Made by a program: the position numbers and the translations under genes
The notes under the pieces: generated by a model
What the model was told of the DNA's origin: nothing
Databases searched by the model: none
Seen by the model: the letters and a program-made list of their open reading frames with translations, nothing else
Part shown: piece by piece, positions 1 to 9,522 of the stretch
Layout: every line of letters begins with the position of its first letter
Numbering within the stretch: the first letter of the stretch is position 1
Assembly (NCBI GenBank): GCA_021292165.1
Contig: CM037880.1
Location: 180,131,085-180,195,084, forward strand
From: Shinisaurus crocodilurus
Taxonomy: Eukaryota > Chordata > Lepidosauria > Squamata > Shinisauridae
DNA length: 64,000 nt
Direction of reading: 5' to 3'

Positions 1-955
1 ATCTTTCTATAATGAGCAAATGGTCTTTTAAAGCATCCTCCTTCTTAGGTGGCCTAAGATGATGTTACTTCTTTTAATTTTCCATTTTTAGAGATTTGTT
101 TCTTCGGGTTAGGCCGAAACCTTCCATGGTAAAACAGTGGCACTCAGTAACCATGGGATGCTAATGGAATACTCTCATGCAATAACTAGGATGCACAATT
201 TGTCCCATCTCGCAATACTTATGTATTTAATTTCTTTGTATACAGCTTCCAGTATCTATAAGAGTTTAAACAATGCTGAAAAAGCCCACATTTGTGCTTG
301 GGGGAATATTTGTGGTACAATTCATTAAATTAAGACTCCTAAAGATGTATCTAATTACCCTCTTAAGCCACTTAATTCGATGTTAAATAACAACTGGTTA
401 TTAAGAAATTTGCTTAAGGCTACCACCATCATTCCATAAATTTGTTTCTTACTGTTTAGACCTCAAGAAATACATTACAAATGTTCCATTGTTGTTGTGT
501 TGACATAAAAACCAACAGTCTTAATTAGTTTAAATGAATGCACACTGAAGGAAGTTGGCTTAAAGCGTGTTTTCAATTTCAGAAGAAACTTGAAAATCCC
601 ATTGAAACATAAAGGAACATCTGTCCGTCCCCCCCTTTTCATGTGTAGCCTGAAACAAGTCATGAACATTCCCAAAGAACTGCATTGAGGAGGGAAAATA
701 ATCTTTTATGAATTTATTTGACAGGATCTGAGGAGCCATAGGATGCTGAGGACTCCCCCTTCAGAGGCTAAAGAGAGAGCTACAACCTCAGAAGGGGAAA
801 TCCAAGTAGGGATTCCTCCCAAGCCCCTCCCAGTCTGCAGAAAGCTCTGTGGTGGTTGGAGGTCTGACCTTAGAAAGAGGAAGGGAAGGGGGCGTGCTGG
901 TGGATGGGGAGTGGAGAGGCCATGGATCAAATCCAGATCCAAAGGCTTCTCAGCC
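1..955. other. no recognisable feature
   Basis: AT-rich sequence without a supported gene or a repeat I can name. The short open frames show no domain-like composition. Confidence 0.5.
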
Positions 956-1165
956 ATTGACTCTGAGTTCAGACAATGCAATAACCCACACTCAAGGGTT
1001 GAGTGTGGGTTGTTGTTGAACAATGGGCTGTTGTTGAAATGTGGGTTATTGGGTTGTCATGGATTGAAGAGAATCCATGGTTTGTTGATGGGTTGTGAAT
1101 TGTGGGTTGTTCACCATGGTTTGTTATTTTGGCTGGATTCAGACGACACGATAACCCACAGATTC
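956..1165. repeat. AACCCA/TGGGTT-rich MITE-like block
   Basis: Dense alternating AACCCA and TGGGTTGTTGTTGAA motifs on both strands, opening near 'cagacaatgcaataaccc' and closing near 'cagacgacacgataaccc'. The same motif vocabulary recurs at 33901-34680 and 26970-27105. It is probably a non-autonomous DNA transposon with subterminal repeats; superfamily not determined. Confidence 0.5.
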
Positions 1166-1187
1166 TAAACATTTGTATGGTGCAGCC

Positions 1188-1482
1188 TTCTCCACACTGG
1201 TGCCCCCAGATGTTTTGGACTACAGCTTACTATTTAGTCATTTGTGACAGCTGTATTTTTATTATTAATTTATGACCATTGATTATATAGTGCAGCTGCT
1301 TGTTTGTTTTAATGTATAATGATATGTTTATTACTGTACACTGCCTGGATATGTTATACATGACAGGTAGTATACAAATATTTTAAAATAATAAATACAT
1401 ACATACATACATACATACACTCCCAGCATTTCTGACCATCAGCCAGTTGGTCCAAAACATCTAGGGAGCATAGGCCAGGAAA
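1188..1482. mobile_element. palindromic MITE split by a LINE tail
   Basis: The left arm (CCCAGATGTTTTGGACTACA, about 1200-1222) and the right arm (TTGGTCCAAAACATCT, about 1447-1462, then 'ggccaggaaaggctgg') belong to the abundant palindromic family seen complete at 50477-50612. About 190 bp of foreign, LINE-tail-like sequence lies between the arms, so the MITE is older than that insertion. Confidence 0.6.
1230..1418 (+). mobile_element. LINE 3'-tail fragment with TACA microsatellite
   Basis: A-rich sequence with 'tgtacactgcctgg' and 'aaataataaata' followed by a (TACA)n run resembles the 3' untranslated end of an L2- or CR1-type LINE. It interrupts the palindromic MITE around it. The family is not certain. 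Confidence 0.4.
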
Positions 1483-1499
1483 GGCTGGTATAGTTCTTT

Positions 1500-1700
1500 A
1501 AAACGTTCAAAGCACTTCACATGTATTTTCTGATTATAATCCTTACAGCCCTGTGAGATAGCTCAGTATTACCCCTATTGCAGGGTGGGATGGACTCAGG
1601 CTGGGAGCCTGCCTAAGGTGTCCTAGTGAGTTCATGGCAGAAGTAAAGATTTGAACCAGGGACTTTCTGCTACATCGCTCACAGAGCTATCCTGGACACT
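1500..1700 (-). mobile_element. MIR-like ancient SINE
   Basis: Reads in the reverse orientation of a MIR/CORE-SINE: 'aagcacttcacatgtatt', then 'ccctgtgag', then 'gatttgaaccaggga' at the tRNA-like end. Strongly diverged, as expected for an ancient amniote SINE. An old Sauria SINE is the alternative. Confidence 0.5.
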
Positions 1701-1762
1701 TGGCAATAAGCCCGAGTTCAATGGGCCTTACTCCCAGGAAAGTGTGTTTAGGATTGTAGCCG
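1697..1762. mobile_element. short palindromic MITE (GCAATCCTA family)
   Basis: Contains 'gttcaatgggccttactccc' and 'taggattgtagc', matching copies at 12912, 15737, 35172 and 55291. It is a tiny inverted-repeat element with no coding capacity. Confidence 0.45.
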
Positions 1763-1764
1763 TA

Positions 1765-2689
1765 GACTCTTAGCCACTAGACTATATCTGGTCTCAGCTT
1801 GGTTGTCAATAGTTTTCTTACCCATTAAAGGTTTAAATTGCTGCTGGACTCTTACTTGTTATGCTCTTTGAAATACCAGTTTTGATCTGATTGCTAGTGG
1901 TGAATATCAAGTAGCCAATTTGCCGGTCTCACATATGTGTGTGTCTTAGGTTTATGCTAAAATACTGGAAACCTGTGTGATCAAATCTTCCTCAAATGCC
2001 ATTGCCTCTCGTTAGTGTCATTCTCGAACACAGGGCCTATATCTGACTGCTTGGGAGGGAGGTGGGAGCGGAGGCAGGGGACAGGGCTCAAATCTCCCAG
2101 AAACACAAGGCACTGGCTGAGAGAAATGCTGATGCTTTAGCGCCGAGAAAGTGTAGACACAATTTTGAGCTCATTAATCTTTAACAAATCATACTGAAAA
2201 GGTGACACCACTACCATACTAGGTATCTTGATTTGTATTTTACAACTTTTTTTAGCTCATAATTTTAACTGAGGGAGAAATCTACAATACAGAGCTAAAA
2301 CTCCCTTGAAATGCACACATGCCTACGCGCGCACACACGCACACACACTTCTATAAGCGTACATTTCATAGCTGTGCTGTGTAGTTGAAATCTTGCAGGC
2401 ATCGAAGAACTTTGTTTTCTCTCTGTATAAACAGGACGGAAATAGCATGACTTCAAAATATTTAGTAATCAGAATGTAAGTCCCCTGACAGCTTCAGCCT
2501 TTTGGGGTGGAGGGGTGGTGGTTATATATATTGCAGCCATTTCTCAGCCATGCTTGTTTTATAAAAGTCATAGGCCTTTTCACATGGGGTCTGCCGTATC
2601 CTCACAAACATGTTTTGTTTTCTGGGCTCCTAGCTCAGCAAGTTAGTGGCCTCAGCACACCTTCATAGAGTAGAACTCGGGGAGCTTCT
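1765..2689. other. no gene; CA/CG-rich simple sequence at 2318-2349
   Basis: Apart from an imperfect (GCAC/AC)n stretch at 2318-2349 nothing is recognised. Confidence 0.5.
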
Positions 2690-3040
2690 TTCAGCCCAAG
2701 AACTGAATTCGATGTTGGAGATGCTCTCAGAGGCAACTTGCCAGTGGTGGGCAGAGGTGAAGACAAAAGGGGGCATGGCCAAAGGCAAAAGGGGTGGGAA
2801 CAAAATGCCCTGAATACCAGCATATATTAACTTAAAGCACTTACTGGCAAGTAACTAAGCTTCAGGGGCGGCATTTCAACCTTTTAGAATGGGGGAAACT
2901 CCACGCAAAAGCTGGGAAACCTCCAAATGATTGGCGGCCAGCTGAAGGGTGCTTGGCTATCTGGTGAACCCAAAGAGCTGGACTGGGATCCCAAGTGAGC
3001 TGGGTTTGGCCTGCAGGCCTGAAGTTCAATAGCCTTGGTC
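2690..3040. mobile_element. diverged relative of the 47043-47335 hAT-like MITE
   Basis: Shares in the same order 'atggccaaaggcaa', 'ccagcatat', 'gggggaaactccac', 'aaaagctgggaaacc' and a closing 'ggcctgaagttc' with the better preserved copy at 47043-47335. Ends are degraded and no target-site duplication is visible. Confidence 0.5.
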
Positions 3041-3244
3041 TAAACCTCCTATTCTTCTAAGGTGGGTGGCTTTTGTATGTGATTTACAGGTCCCCTGCCA
3101 CCAGGCAATATTCACACATGATACTGGGCCACCACAAAGTGTACGATTGTGCTTGTACGATTCAAACTACAACTGTGTCACAACCACAAAGCAAGAATTA
3201 GAGCAGGAGTGCTCAGCCACAGATGGCACAGGAAGTCTTATTTG

Positions 3245-3248
<4 letters not shown>

Positions 3249-3282
<34 letters not shown>

Positions 3283-3289
3283 ACACCAC
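3249..3289. repeat. (CA)n microsatellite
   Basis: About 18 uninterrupted AC units followed by a degraded end. Confidence 0.95.
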
Positions 3290-3644
3290 TGCATAGTAAG
3301 GTGGGAGGGAACACAAGTTCCAGGTTTGGTGTTCTGCTTTCTAAAAAAAACTGGTTTGTGGTGCTAGACACTCTGCCCAGCCAAGCACTAGAATAAGTTT
3401 GGTCATTGCTTGGCTAAACGGCATGCGTACCACTGTGCGACTGTTTATTAAAAAGGAGAAACATGAACCTCTTCCCATCCCAAGAGCACCTGGTAAGCGG
3501 TGGGGGGTGGGGTGAATGCCGGGGCCACCCTGGTTGCTTTGTTCTTCTCCCACTCTGGCCCCTGCTTGCCAAGTGGCTTCCAGAATGGGAAAGGGTTCCA
3601 TCACCACCTTTTTTCCTTCAACCCCACCACCAATCCCAGTTCTG

Positions 3645-3807
3645 TGGCAGAAGGCGCACTGCTCTGCCAAAGTGCCTGCAAGCCAGCTGCAGCCATATGT
3701 GCCCACCACCACCTTCACTTCCCGAAGTGCCTCTGGGTTCCATGTGGGAACAGGCATGGCTGCAGCTGGCTCAGCAGGCACTTTGGCTGAGCAGAGTGCC
3801 TGCTGCC
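3645..3807. repeat. GC-rich inverted repeat, arms about 60 nt
   Basis: Left arm 3645-3703 and right arm 3746-3807 are largely complementary; both contain CCAAAGTGCCTGC and GCCAGCTGCAGCCAT or their complements. The 42-nt centre is not palindromic. Overlapping open frames in this GC-rich stretch look like composition effects rather than genes. Possibly a MITE. Confidence 0.7.
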
Positions 3808-3946
3808 AGAGGTGTGCAAGGATTTCGTTCGGGGGGGTGGGTGGAAATCCAGCAGACTAGCCGGGCTTGACCCCCCCCCCAAACTCTGTCCCACTTACTT
3901 CTTTCCCAGCTCTACTCACATTCTCCCAAGTCGAGCCAGGGAAGTG

Positions 3947-4064
3947 ACTTCCGGGTTCCTGGTGGGCTGCTGCTTACGTAGAAAATGCCTTAAGATTGCG
4001 GCCACATTTGATGTATCTTAAGGCATTTTCTACGTAAACAGCAGCCCGCTGGGAGCCCCGAAGT
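3947..4064. mobile_element. foldback palindrome, 49-nt arms
   Basis: Arms 3947-3995 and 4016-4064 pair at about 43 of 49 positions around a 20-nt loop. The inner 20 or so positions (TTACGTAGAAAATGCCTTAA) are perfect. The outer arm shares TCTACGTAAAC and a CCCAGAAGTC-like block with the Tc1/mariner-type MITE at 58325-58576, which suggests a related element. Confidence 0.75.
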
Positions 4065-4280
4065 CCAGTGAGTGGCAGGGCATGCACCAGCTTTTGACCC
4101 AGCTTGGCAGGCACAGCAGTGGTGCATGCCAATCCAGAGACGGGTCAGGTCCTGGCGGATCACCCACTCCTACCTGCTTCCCCTGAACCGTTGTTGTTTT
4201 CTCAAGGGGAATAATGCCGTCTGACTCTGGTTGTTGTTTGGGAGCCAACAGCCTAGAGGGGCTTCTGGCCGGAGCGGGTG

Positions 4281-4407
4281 GCTGGAGCGGGAGGGTGCTG
4301 TTGCTCTCATGTCCTGCTTGTGGGATCCCGAGGGCACTGTGTGAACAGAATGCTGGACTAGATGGACCCTTGGTCTGATCCAGCAGGGCTCTTCTTACGT
4401 TCTTGTT
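4281..4407 (+). mobile_element. CR1/L3-like LINE, 3'-terminal fragment
   Basis: The run 'gctggactagatggaccc', 'ttggtctgatccagcag', 'gctcttcttacgttcttg' is the 3' end seen at the end of the coding fragment at 7680-9029. Sense is plus. Confidence 0.8.
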
Positions 4408-4409
4408 GT

Positions 4410-5747
4410 AATGGAAAGAAGCAGTGTACTGGCTTTTTGTCAGTGTGCACACCCCATGCTCATCTCCTAGTCAAGATGCATCTATTATTGGGGCCAAACT
4501 AGACATGACATTAAATATGCCTTTGCATCTCATGTGCAAGGTTCTTTGTTTTTTTTTAAGGGAAAAATAACATTAGCTGGGAGGGGTGTGTCTGATCATT
4601 ATCAGGATCACAATAGGTGGGGAGGGGGAATTTAACCCTTCCCTTCCCTTCCCTGCTGTGAACCTAAGGAAAATCCTTCCTCTGAAGGAGGAAATTGCAT
4701 TGGCAGAAAATTCCCCATAGGTGTCAACATTTTGCAATTAATGTCACATTAGTTTGACCCTTACTTTTCTTCTAGAGACTGAAGAATTTCAACTTTAAAA
4801 ACATTGCCATGTGAGTTGCTAAGAACATCCTCCAAAAAGCAAAATAAGGGACAATGATTTACCAGGGACAACTACTAACAAATAGGGCCCTTCCCTACTA
4901 TCTAGGGTCATTCAGAACATAGGCTCCATCACCTGCTGATGCCTGCAAATTAAACTGCTGTTAAAAGCATATCTGTACTGTCCGGTTGAAAATTTGGCAA
5001 CACTAATGTAAAATCTGATTCCAAGCCCTCCATATGGTACTGTCAATGGCAAAGTGAGAAGCTGATACTAGGAAAGCAGAGGGCAGATGGATTTGACCAA
5101 GTTCCGTTCATGCTATTAGCTTAGAAGGTGGGGAAAGAAAAGCTCCCAAGTCCAGGACTAGGTTTTGGGATGTAATAGTTAATACTATTTTTCCACTAGA
5201 AAGGGTAAGTTACACTGTTCGCTTACTACACTAGTCCTGTCAGGAAGTTGCATCTTAGTACATTGAATGCAAAGGCATAGTGCTTGCATTATACCTGGTG
5301 GCTTTCCTGTGCTTCATGTACAATGTTATCATCCCTAGGACATGGCTGGATAGAATACTGCCTTTGTGATTAATGAGAACACTTGGTATTACCAGGTAGT
5401 AGAAGAATGATAAACCCCAGAACCATGCATCTTTATTTGAGAGTAGGAAACCTACTAGATCAGAATATTTTAATTAGTAGTAAACTGATGTGGTAACTCA
5501 ACCTATTTCTCCCTTTTAAGCCTGGTGAAAACACATACACAGGCTACTGGTTCAAAATAAAGCTTTTTTAAAAGCTAAAAATTAACCTTAATATTGGCCC
5601 GAACTAGACTTTTACTAATTGTGCATGTCAAAACCATTGTCAGTACAGGTTTTTGTGTGTACGCGCGCACACATGGGTGTGCCTACCCCAGATGCTCAGG
5701 CTCAAGAAGCAATGGTCTTGTTTTCCGTAATGAACTTCACTCTTTTA
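4410..5747. other. no recognisable gene
   Basis: Mostly unique-looking AT-rich DNA. A 'ggccaaactagacatgaca' motif at 4493 and a related one at 5597 may be ends of decayed MITEs, but I cannot pair them. Confidence 0.4.
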
Positions 5748-5755
5748 GCAATTTC

Positions 5756-6738
5756 CAGGGATGGGGACTCGGACTCGACTCATGAGTCGGACTGAGTCCC
5801 CCCTCTGACTTGACTCGGACTCGAGTCCCAATATTTTTAATGGGACTCGAGACTCAACTCGGGACTCGAGACCAAGGACTCTTCAACATCCCTGGGCTGT
5901 GCCAGAAGGAGTGGAGAGGAGCGTGATTGCCGGGCGAAGAGCACATGGAAGCGAGGTGCGCCGCTGCTCGGCCACTATGGATGGCTACCAGGAGTGCAGC
6001 CCCAACAGTGTGTCAAGATTTATTTTGATTGATGTGTTGCGTATTTGGGAGAGACAGAAGAAGGACCTGAGATTACTCTGTGTGGCTGCTCTGAGTGTGT
6101 TTCTGGTTCCAGCAAGTTCATCACTAGTGGAGCGGGTGTTCAGTGAAGGTGGAATTGTGATGAGATCTCACCGTTCCAGAATGGGGGCCAAACATTTAGA
6201 AAAAATCATGTTCCTCAAATGCAACATGGATAAGTTTTAGGAAGTACAGCAAGTTTATTTTTTAAAATCATTTTTCTAAAATGCAACCTTTCAGACATTT
6301 TGGGTTTGGCTGCCTCTGCCTGCCTGACTGGAGTTCCCAGCCTCCTCTGCCTGCCTGGTCTCTTCTTGACCAGTTCAACAGTTGAATTGTCCAAGACAAA
6401 GGCCTCTGCCTGCCTGTTTTGGGGTTCCCTGCCTCCTCTGCCTGCCTGGTTATTTTGGGTTTTTCTGCCTGGTCTGTTCTTGCCAAAATCAGCTGCAGAG
6501 TTTTGAAATAAAAAGGCACACTTGTGCCTAGAATTTATTTAAACCACACATCTGAAGTAGCCTTATTTTGTTGGGAAAACCCCCCATTGATTTTAATAGG
6601 GACTCGTGGAGTCAGCTTTGGGAGTGACTTGGGACTTGGGACTCGGGAGTCACCATTTTGGACCAAGGACTCGGACTCGAGACTCGGGTCCAAAGACTCG
6701 TGACTCGACTTGAGACCAAGGACTCTTCAACATCCCTG
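5756..6738 (+). mobile_element. hAT-type non-autonomous transposon, copy 1
   Basis: Begins CAGGGATG and ends CATCCCTG, and is flanked by a perfect 8-bp duplication GCAATTTC (5748-5755 and 6739-6746), the diagnostic hAT signature. Both ends are packed with GACTC/GAGTC repeats (5760-5885 and 6600-6725), probably subterminal transposase-binding repeats. The body holds a transposase C-terminal relic and a segment repeating 'cctctgcctgcctg'. A second CATCCCTG lies internally at about 5888-5895. Related copies lie at 40586-41841 and 51915-52580. Confidence 0.92.
5899..6240 (+). pseudogene. hAT transposase C-terminal (dimerisation) relic
   Basis: This 113-codon frame contains 'FLVPASSSLVERVFS', a segment with SHRSRMGAKHLE, and 'IMFLKCN'. 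That is the usual order of the hATC dimerisation domain of hAT transposases: the P-A-S-S-x-x-x-E-R-x-F-S core, then R-x-R/K-L/M and the F-L-K/N-x-N tail. A full transposase is about 600 residues, so BED finger and catalytic core are missing and it cannot act as a transposase. The matching frame at 40785-41069 is also open; this may reflect youth rather than selection. Confidence 0.85.
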
Positions 6739-6744
6739 GCAATT

Positions 6745-7045
6745 TCCAGAGGGGTAGCCATATTAATCTGTTGCAGCAAACAATTTTTTTAAAAGTCCTG
6801 TGGCACCTTAACAACCAACGTGTTTTTAAATGGCTGGTGCTAATATAATTATCATTGCCAGTATTTTCTGCATTTCATTTCCCTTTGACCTCTCTGCTTA
6901 CAACCCCCCTCCCCAACCGTGTGTGCTGTATCTGTAACTCAAGATACAATTTATGCATCTGATGAAGTAGACAATAGTCCAGGAATGCTATGATATAATA
7001 AATTTGTTAATCTTTAGGATGCCACAAGATTCTGTGTTGTTTTTA
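6745..7045. mobile_element. interspersed repeat with 'cctgtggcacctt' ends
   Basis: Starts near 'gaggggtagccatattaatc' with 'agtcctgtggcacctta' and ends near 'aatctttaggatgccacaag', giving partly inverted ends. 'tgcatctgatgaagtaga' lies inside. This vocabulary is common in reptile interspersed repeats; class not assigned. Confidence 0.5.
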
Positions 7046-7328
7046 CTATTTTGGTAACCTATTATAGCCATTTGTTCTTTGAAGACATCTGACTTCCACC
7101 TATCTCTGGCTTGGATCTTTATATCTCCTGTGACTGAATAGTATACTCACTACTTTTTTTGAAGGGCTTGGCTCCCTTTCATTGGTCTCAGTCTTGCATT
7201 AAGTAATGTTTCCATTAGGAAGTCACTTCATAGTCTTTTTAATGCAGTTTGCTAAAATCTCTAAGGTCTTAAACCTTTGAAAATTTCTAAAAGAGATAGA
7301 TATTAACCGTGAGGAATATTAATAGATA

Positions 7329-7548
7329 TTGGGTTGGATCCAAAGCTGCAATTCTACCAATGGAAACAGTTCTATCAGTAGAATTGGGATGGGGCAATTC
7401 CATCTCTTTCCCCTCCCCGCCCCTCCATGTGCCTGCAAAATCTGCTCCAGAGTGCTGGAAGGAGCTGTTTTTCCAGGGGCACACAGGGCTGCAGGGGTGA
7501 GGAGAGAGGAAGGAAGTCCTGTTGCACTAGCGGATGTCTGCTAGCATG
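7329..7548. mobile_element. MITE with GGTTGGATCC-type ends
   Basis: Opens 'gggttggatccaaagctg' and closes 'cgttggctctaacccc', imperfect inverted ends. Internal 'ctatcagtagaa' and 'ctagcggatgtctgctag' recur in inverted order at 45488-45716, and the family is also represented at 48580-48802. Confidence 0.6.
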
Positions 7549-7679
7549 ACGTTGGCTCTAACCCCTAAACTGTAACAGGAAAAAGAGGGTTATTCACTCA
7601 ACTTCAACCTAAAGATACATAGCACCTTGTAAAAATTGGAGCCTTTTTTCAAGGAACTGTCCAGCACTGTCTCGCTAAC

Positions 7680-9029
7680 CTTTTAGAGTGTCAATAAACA
7701 TGTGGACAGGGGTGATCCGGTAGACCTTGTTTACTTGGACTTCCAAAAGGCTTTTGACAAAGTCCCTAATCAAATACTCTGTGCAAACTTAGCTGTCATA
7801 GAATAAGAGAAGAGGTCCTCTTATGGATCAGTAACTGGTTAAAGAACAGAAAGCAGAGAGTAGGAATAAATGCTAAATTCTCCTAATGTTGGGATGTAAA
7901 CAGTGGGGTCCCACAGGGATTTGTATTGGGACCAATGCTTTTCAACTTATTCATAAATGCTCTGGAATTCGGAATGAGCAGTAAAGTGGCCAAATTTCCT
8001 GATGGCACCAAATTATTTAGGTTGATTAAAACAAAAAGGGATTGTGAGGAGCTCCAAAAGGATCTCTACAAACTGGGAGAATGGGCATCAAATTGGCAAA
8101 TTGCGGTTCAACATAAGCAAGTGTAAAGTGATGTACGTTGGGACAAAAAATCCCAACTTCAAATATAAGCTGATGGGATCTGAGCTACAGTGACTGACCA
8201 AGAAAGAGATCTTGGGGTTGTGGTAGACAGCTCGATGAAAATGTCGACCCAGTGTGCAGCTGCTATGAAAAAGGCAAATTCCATGTTGGGCATAATTAGG
8301 AAAGGTATCAAAAATAAAACTGCCAAGATCATACTCCCTTTGTACAAATCTATGGTGCGGTCACACTTGGAATACTGTATGCAGTTCTGATCACCACACC
8401 TAAAAAAAAGGATACTGTAGAGTTGGAAAAAGTACAGAAAAGAGCAACTAAAGTAATCAAGGGGCTGGAGTAACTCCCCTATAAGGAAAGGTTACAACAG
8501 CCGGGATTGTTTAGCTAGCTTAGAAAAGGGGTGAGCAAGGGGAAACATTGTGGAAGTGAATTCCATAGGTTAACTATGTGCTGTGTGAAGAACTACTTCC
8601 TTTTATCTGTCCTGAATATCCCACCAGTCAGCTTCATGAGATGACCCCAGGTTCTAGTATTATGAGGGAGGGAAATGTGTCCCTATCTTCTTTCTCCACA
8701 CCATGCATAATTTTGTACATCTCTATGTAGTGATGGCCACCAATCTGGAGGGCTTTAAAAGGGGACTGGACAAATTCATGGAGGAGAAGGCTATCAATGG
8801 CTGCTAGTCCTGATGGCCATATGCTACCTCCAGTATCAGAGGCAGCATGCATACGTTCACCAGTCGCTGGGAAACATGGGTTGGAGGGTGCTGCTGCACT
8901 CATGTCTTGCTTGTGGGATCCCATGGGCAGCTGGTTGGCTACTGTGTGAACAGAATGCTGCACTAGATGGACCCTTGGTCTGATCCAGCATTGGTCTGGA
9001 CCCTTGTCTGCTCTTCTTATGTTCTTAAC
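7680..9029 (+). mobile_element. CR1-clade (L3-like) LINE, 3' half, rearranged
   Basis: From 7690 to about 8480 the plus strand encodes a broken reverse transcriptase: D-F-Q-K-A-F-D-K-V-P, then G-V-P-Q-G, then a decayed catalytic motif read as F-P-D-G-T-K-L-F where the family has F-A-D-D. The thumb segment includes 'DQERDLGVVVDSSMKMSTQC' and 'PLYKSMVRSHLEYC'. Stops and frame changes show it is dead. From 8726 the 3' end continues ('ggctttaaaaggggactgg', 'gcactagatggaccc') to the terminal 'ttatgttctta'. Between these parts lies an inverted block (8548-8725). The element is 5'-truncated. Confidence 0.85.
8548..8725 (-). mobile_element. inverted internal segment of the CR1/L3-like LINE
   Basis: This block is the reverse complement of what the element should carry here; its minus strand encodes the expected K-I-M-H-G-V-E-K segment of the ORF2 C-terminus. 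Sequence before it ends 'gcaaggggaaacat' and sequence after it resumes 'atgtagtgatggcca', so the flanks are exactly those of an uninterrupted element. ACAT and ATGT sit at the two junctions as a short inverted repeat. Confidence 0.8.
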
Positions 9030-9353
9030 TCCAGAACTTAATTTCCAGTGTTTCTGAGGCCACCTCCTTACTTTATGCTTCACATGCAACTACATCTGCC
9101 GGCCTGCGGAGGAGTGGGGCAACTGCCCTGAAGACCTGCAACCCAGCCAGCATTTTGGGCTTCTCCAGGGAGGGAGGTAAGCTGGTGACTTCCACCTGCA
9201 GCCAGCTTTTCCCTCTCCCTGGTGGTTCCCTGCTGGACTGGGGCCCTGCCTCTGCAGCAGCCAGGAGGAGCTGCCCCCTGGACTGATTGGGGAGTGGTGC
9301 CAGCTGCCCCAGCAGAGCCAACATCTACATCTGCCACCCTGCGGGGCGGCGAC

Positions 9354-9393
9354 GTCCCCGAAGGGGACGACACCAAAGGGGTCGCCCCTTTGG
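9354..9393 (+). promoter_or_regulatory. two adjacent hairpins in the L2 leader
   Basis: GTCCCCGAAGGGGAC (9354-9368) and CCAAAGGGG-TC-GCCCCTTTGG (about 9373-9393) are nearly perfect stem-loops about 130 nt before the first ATG of the long frame. They could form in the RNA; a role is not shown. Confidence 0.5.
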
Positions 9394-9522
9394 GGGAGCC
9401 ACTTGGGGGTGGCACGAGGGCGAGGGCCTATCCCCTTATCTGAGCTGGGTTGGGGTTTTAGGGATTTTAGGGGTTGGTTTTAGGGGTGGGTCTCCCGCCT
9501 GATCGGCGGAAGCAGGGGGGGC

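Noticed and set aside
743..1168. 141-codon open frame
   Set aside because: It runs into the AACCCA-rich MITE, has low-complexity composition and no domain; an unrelated frame is open on the other strand.
3341..3870. Overlapping frames up to 146 codons on both strands
   Set aside because: They arise in a GC-rich inverted repeat where stop codons are rare; no domain or splice context.
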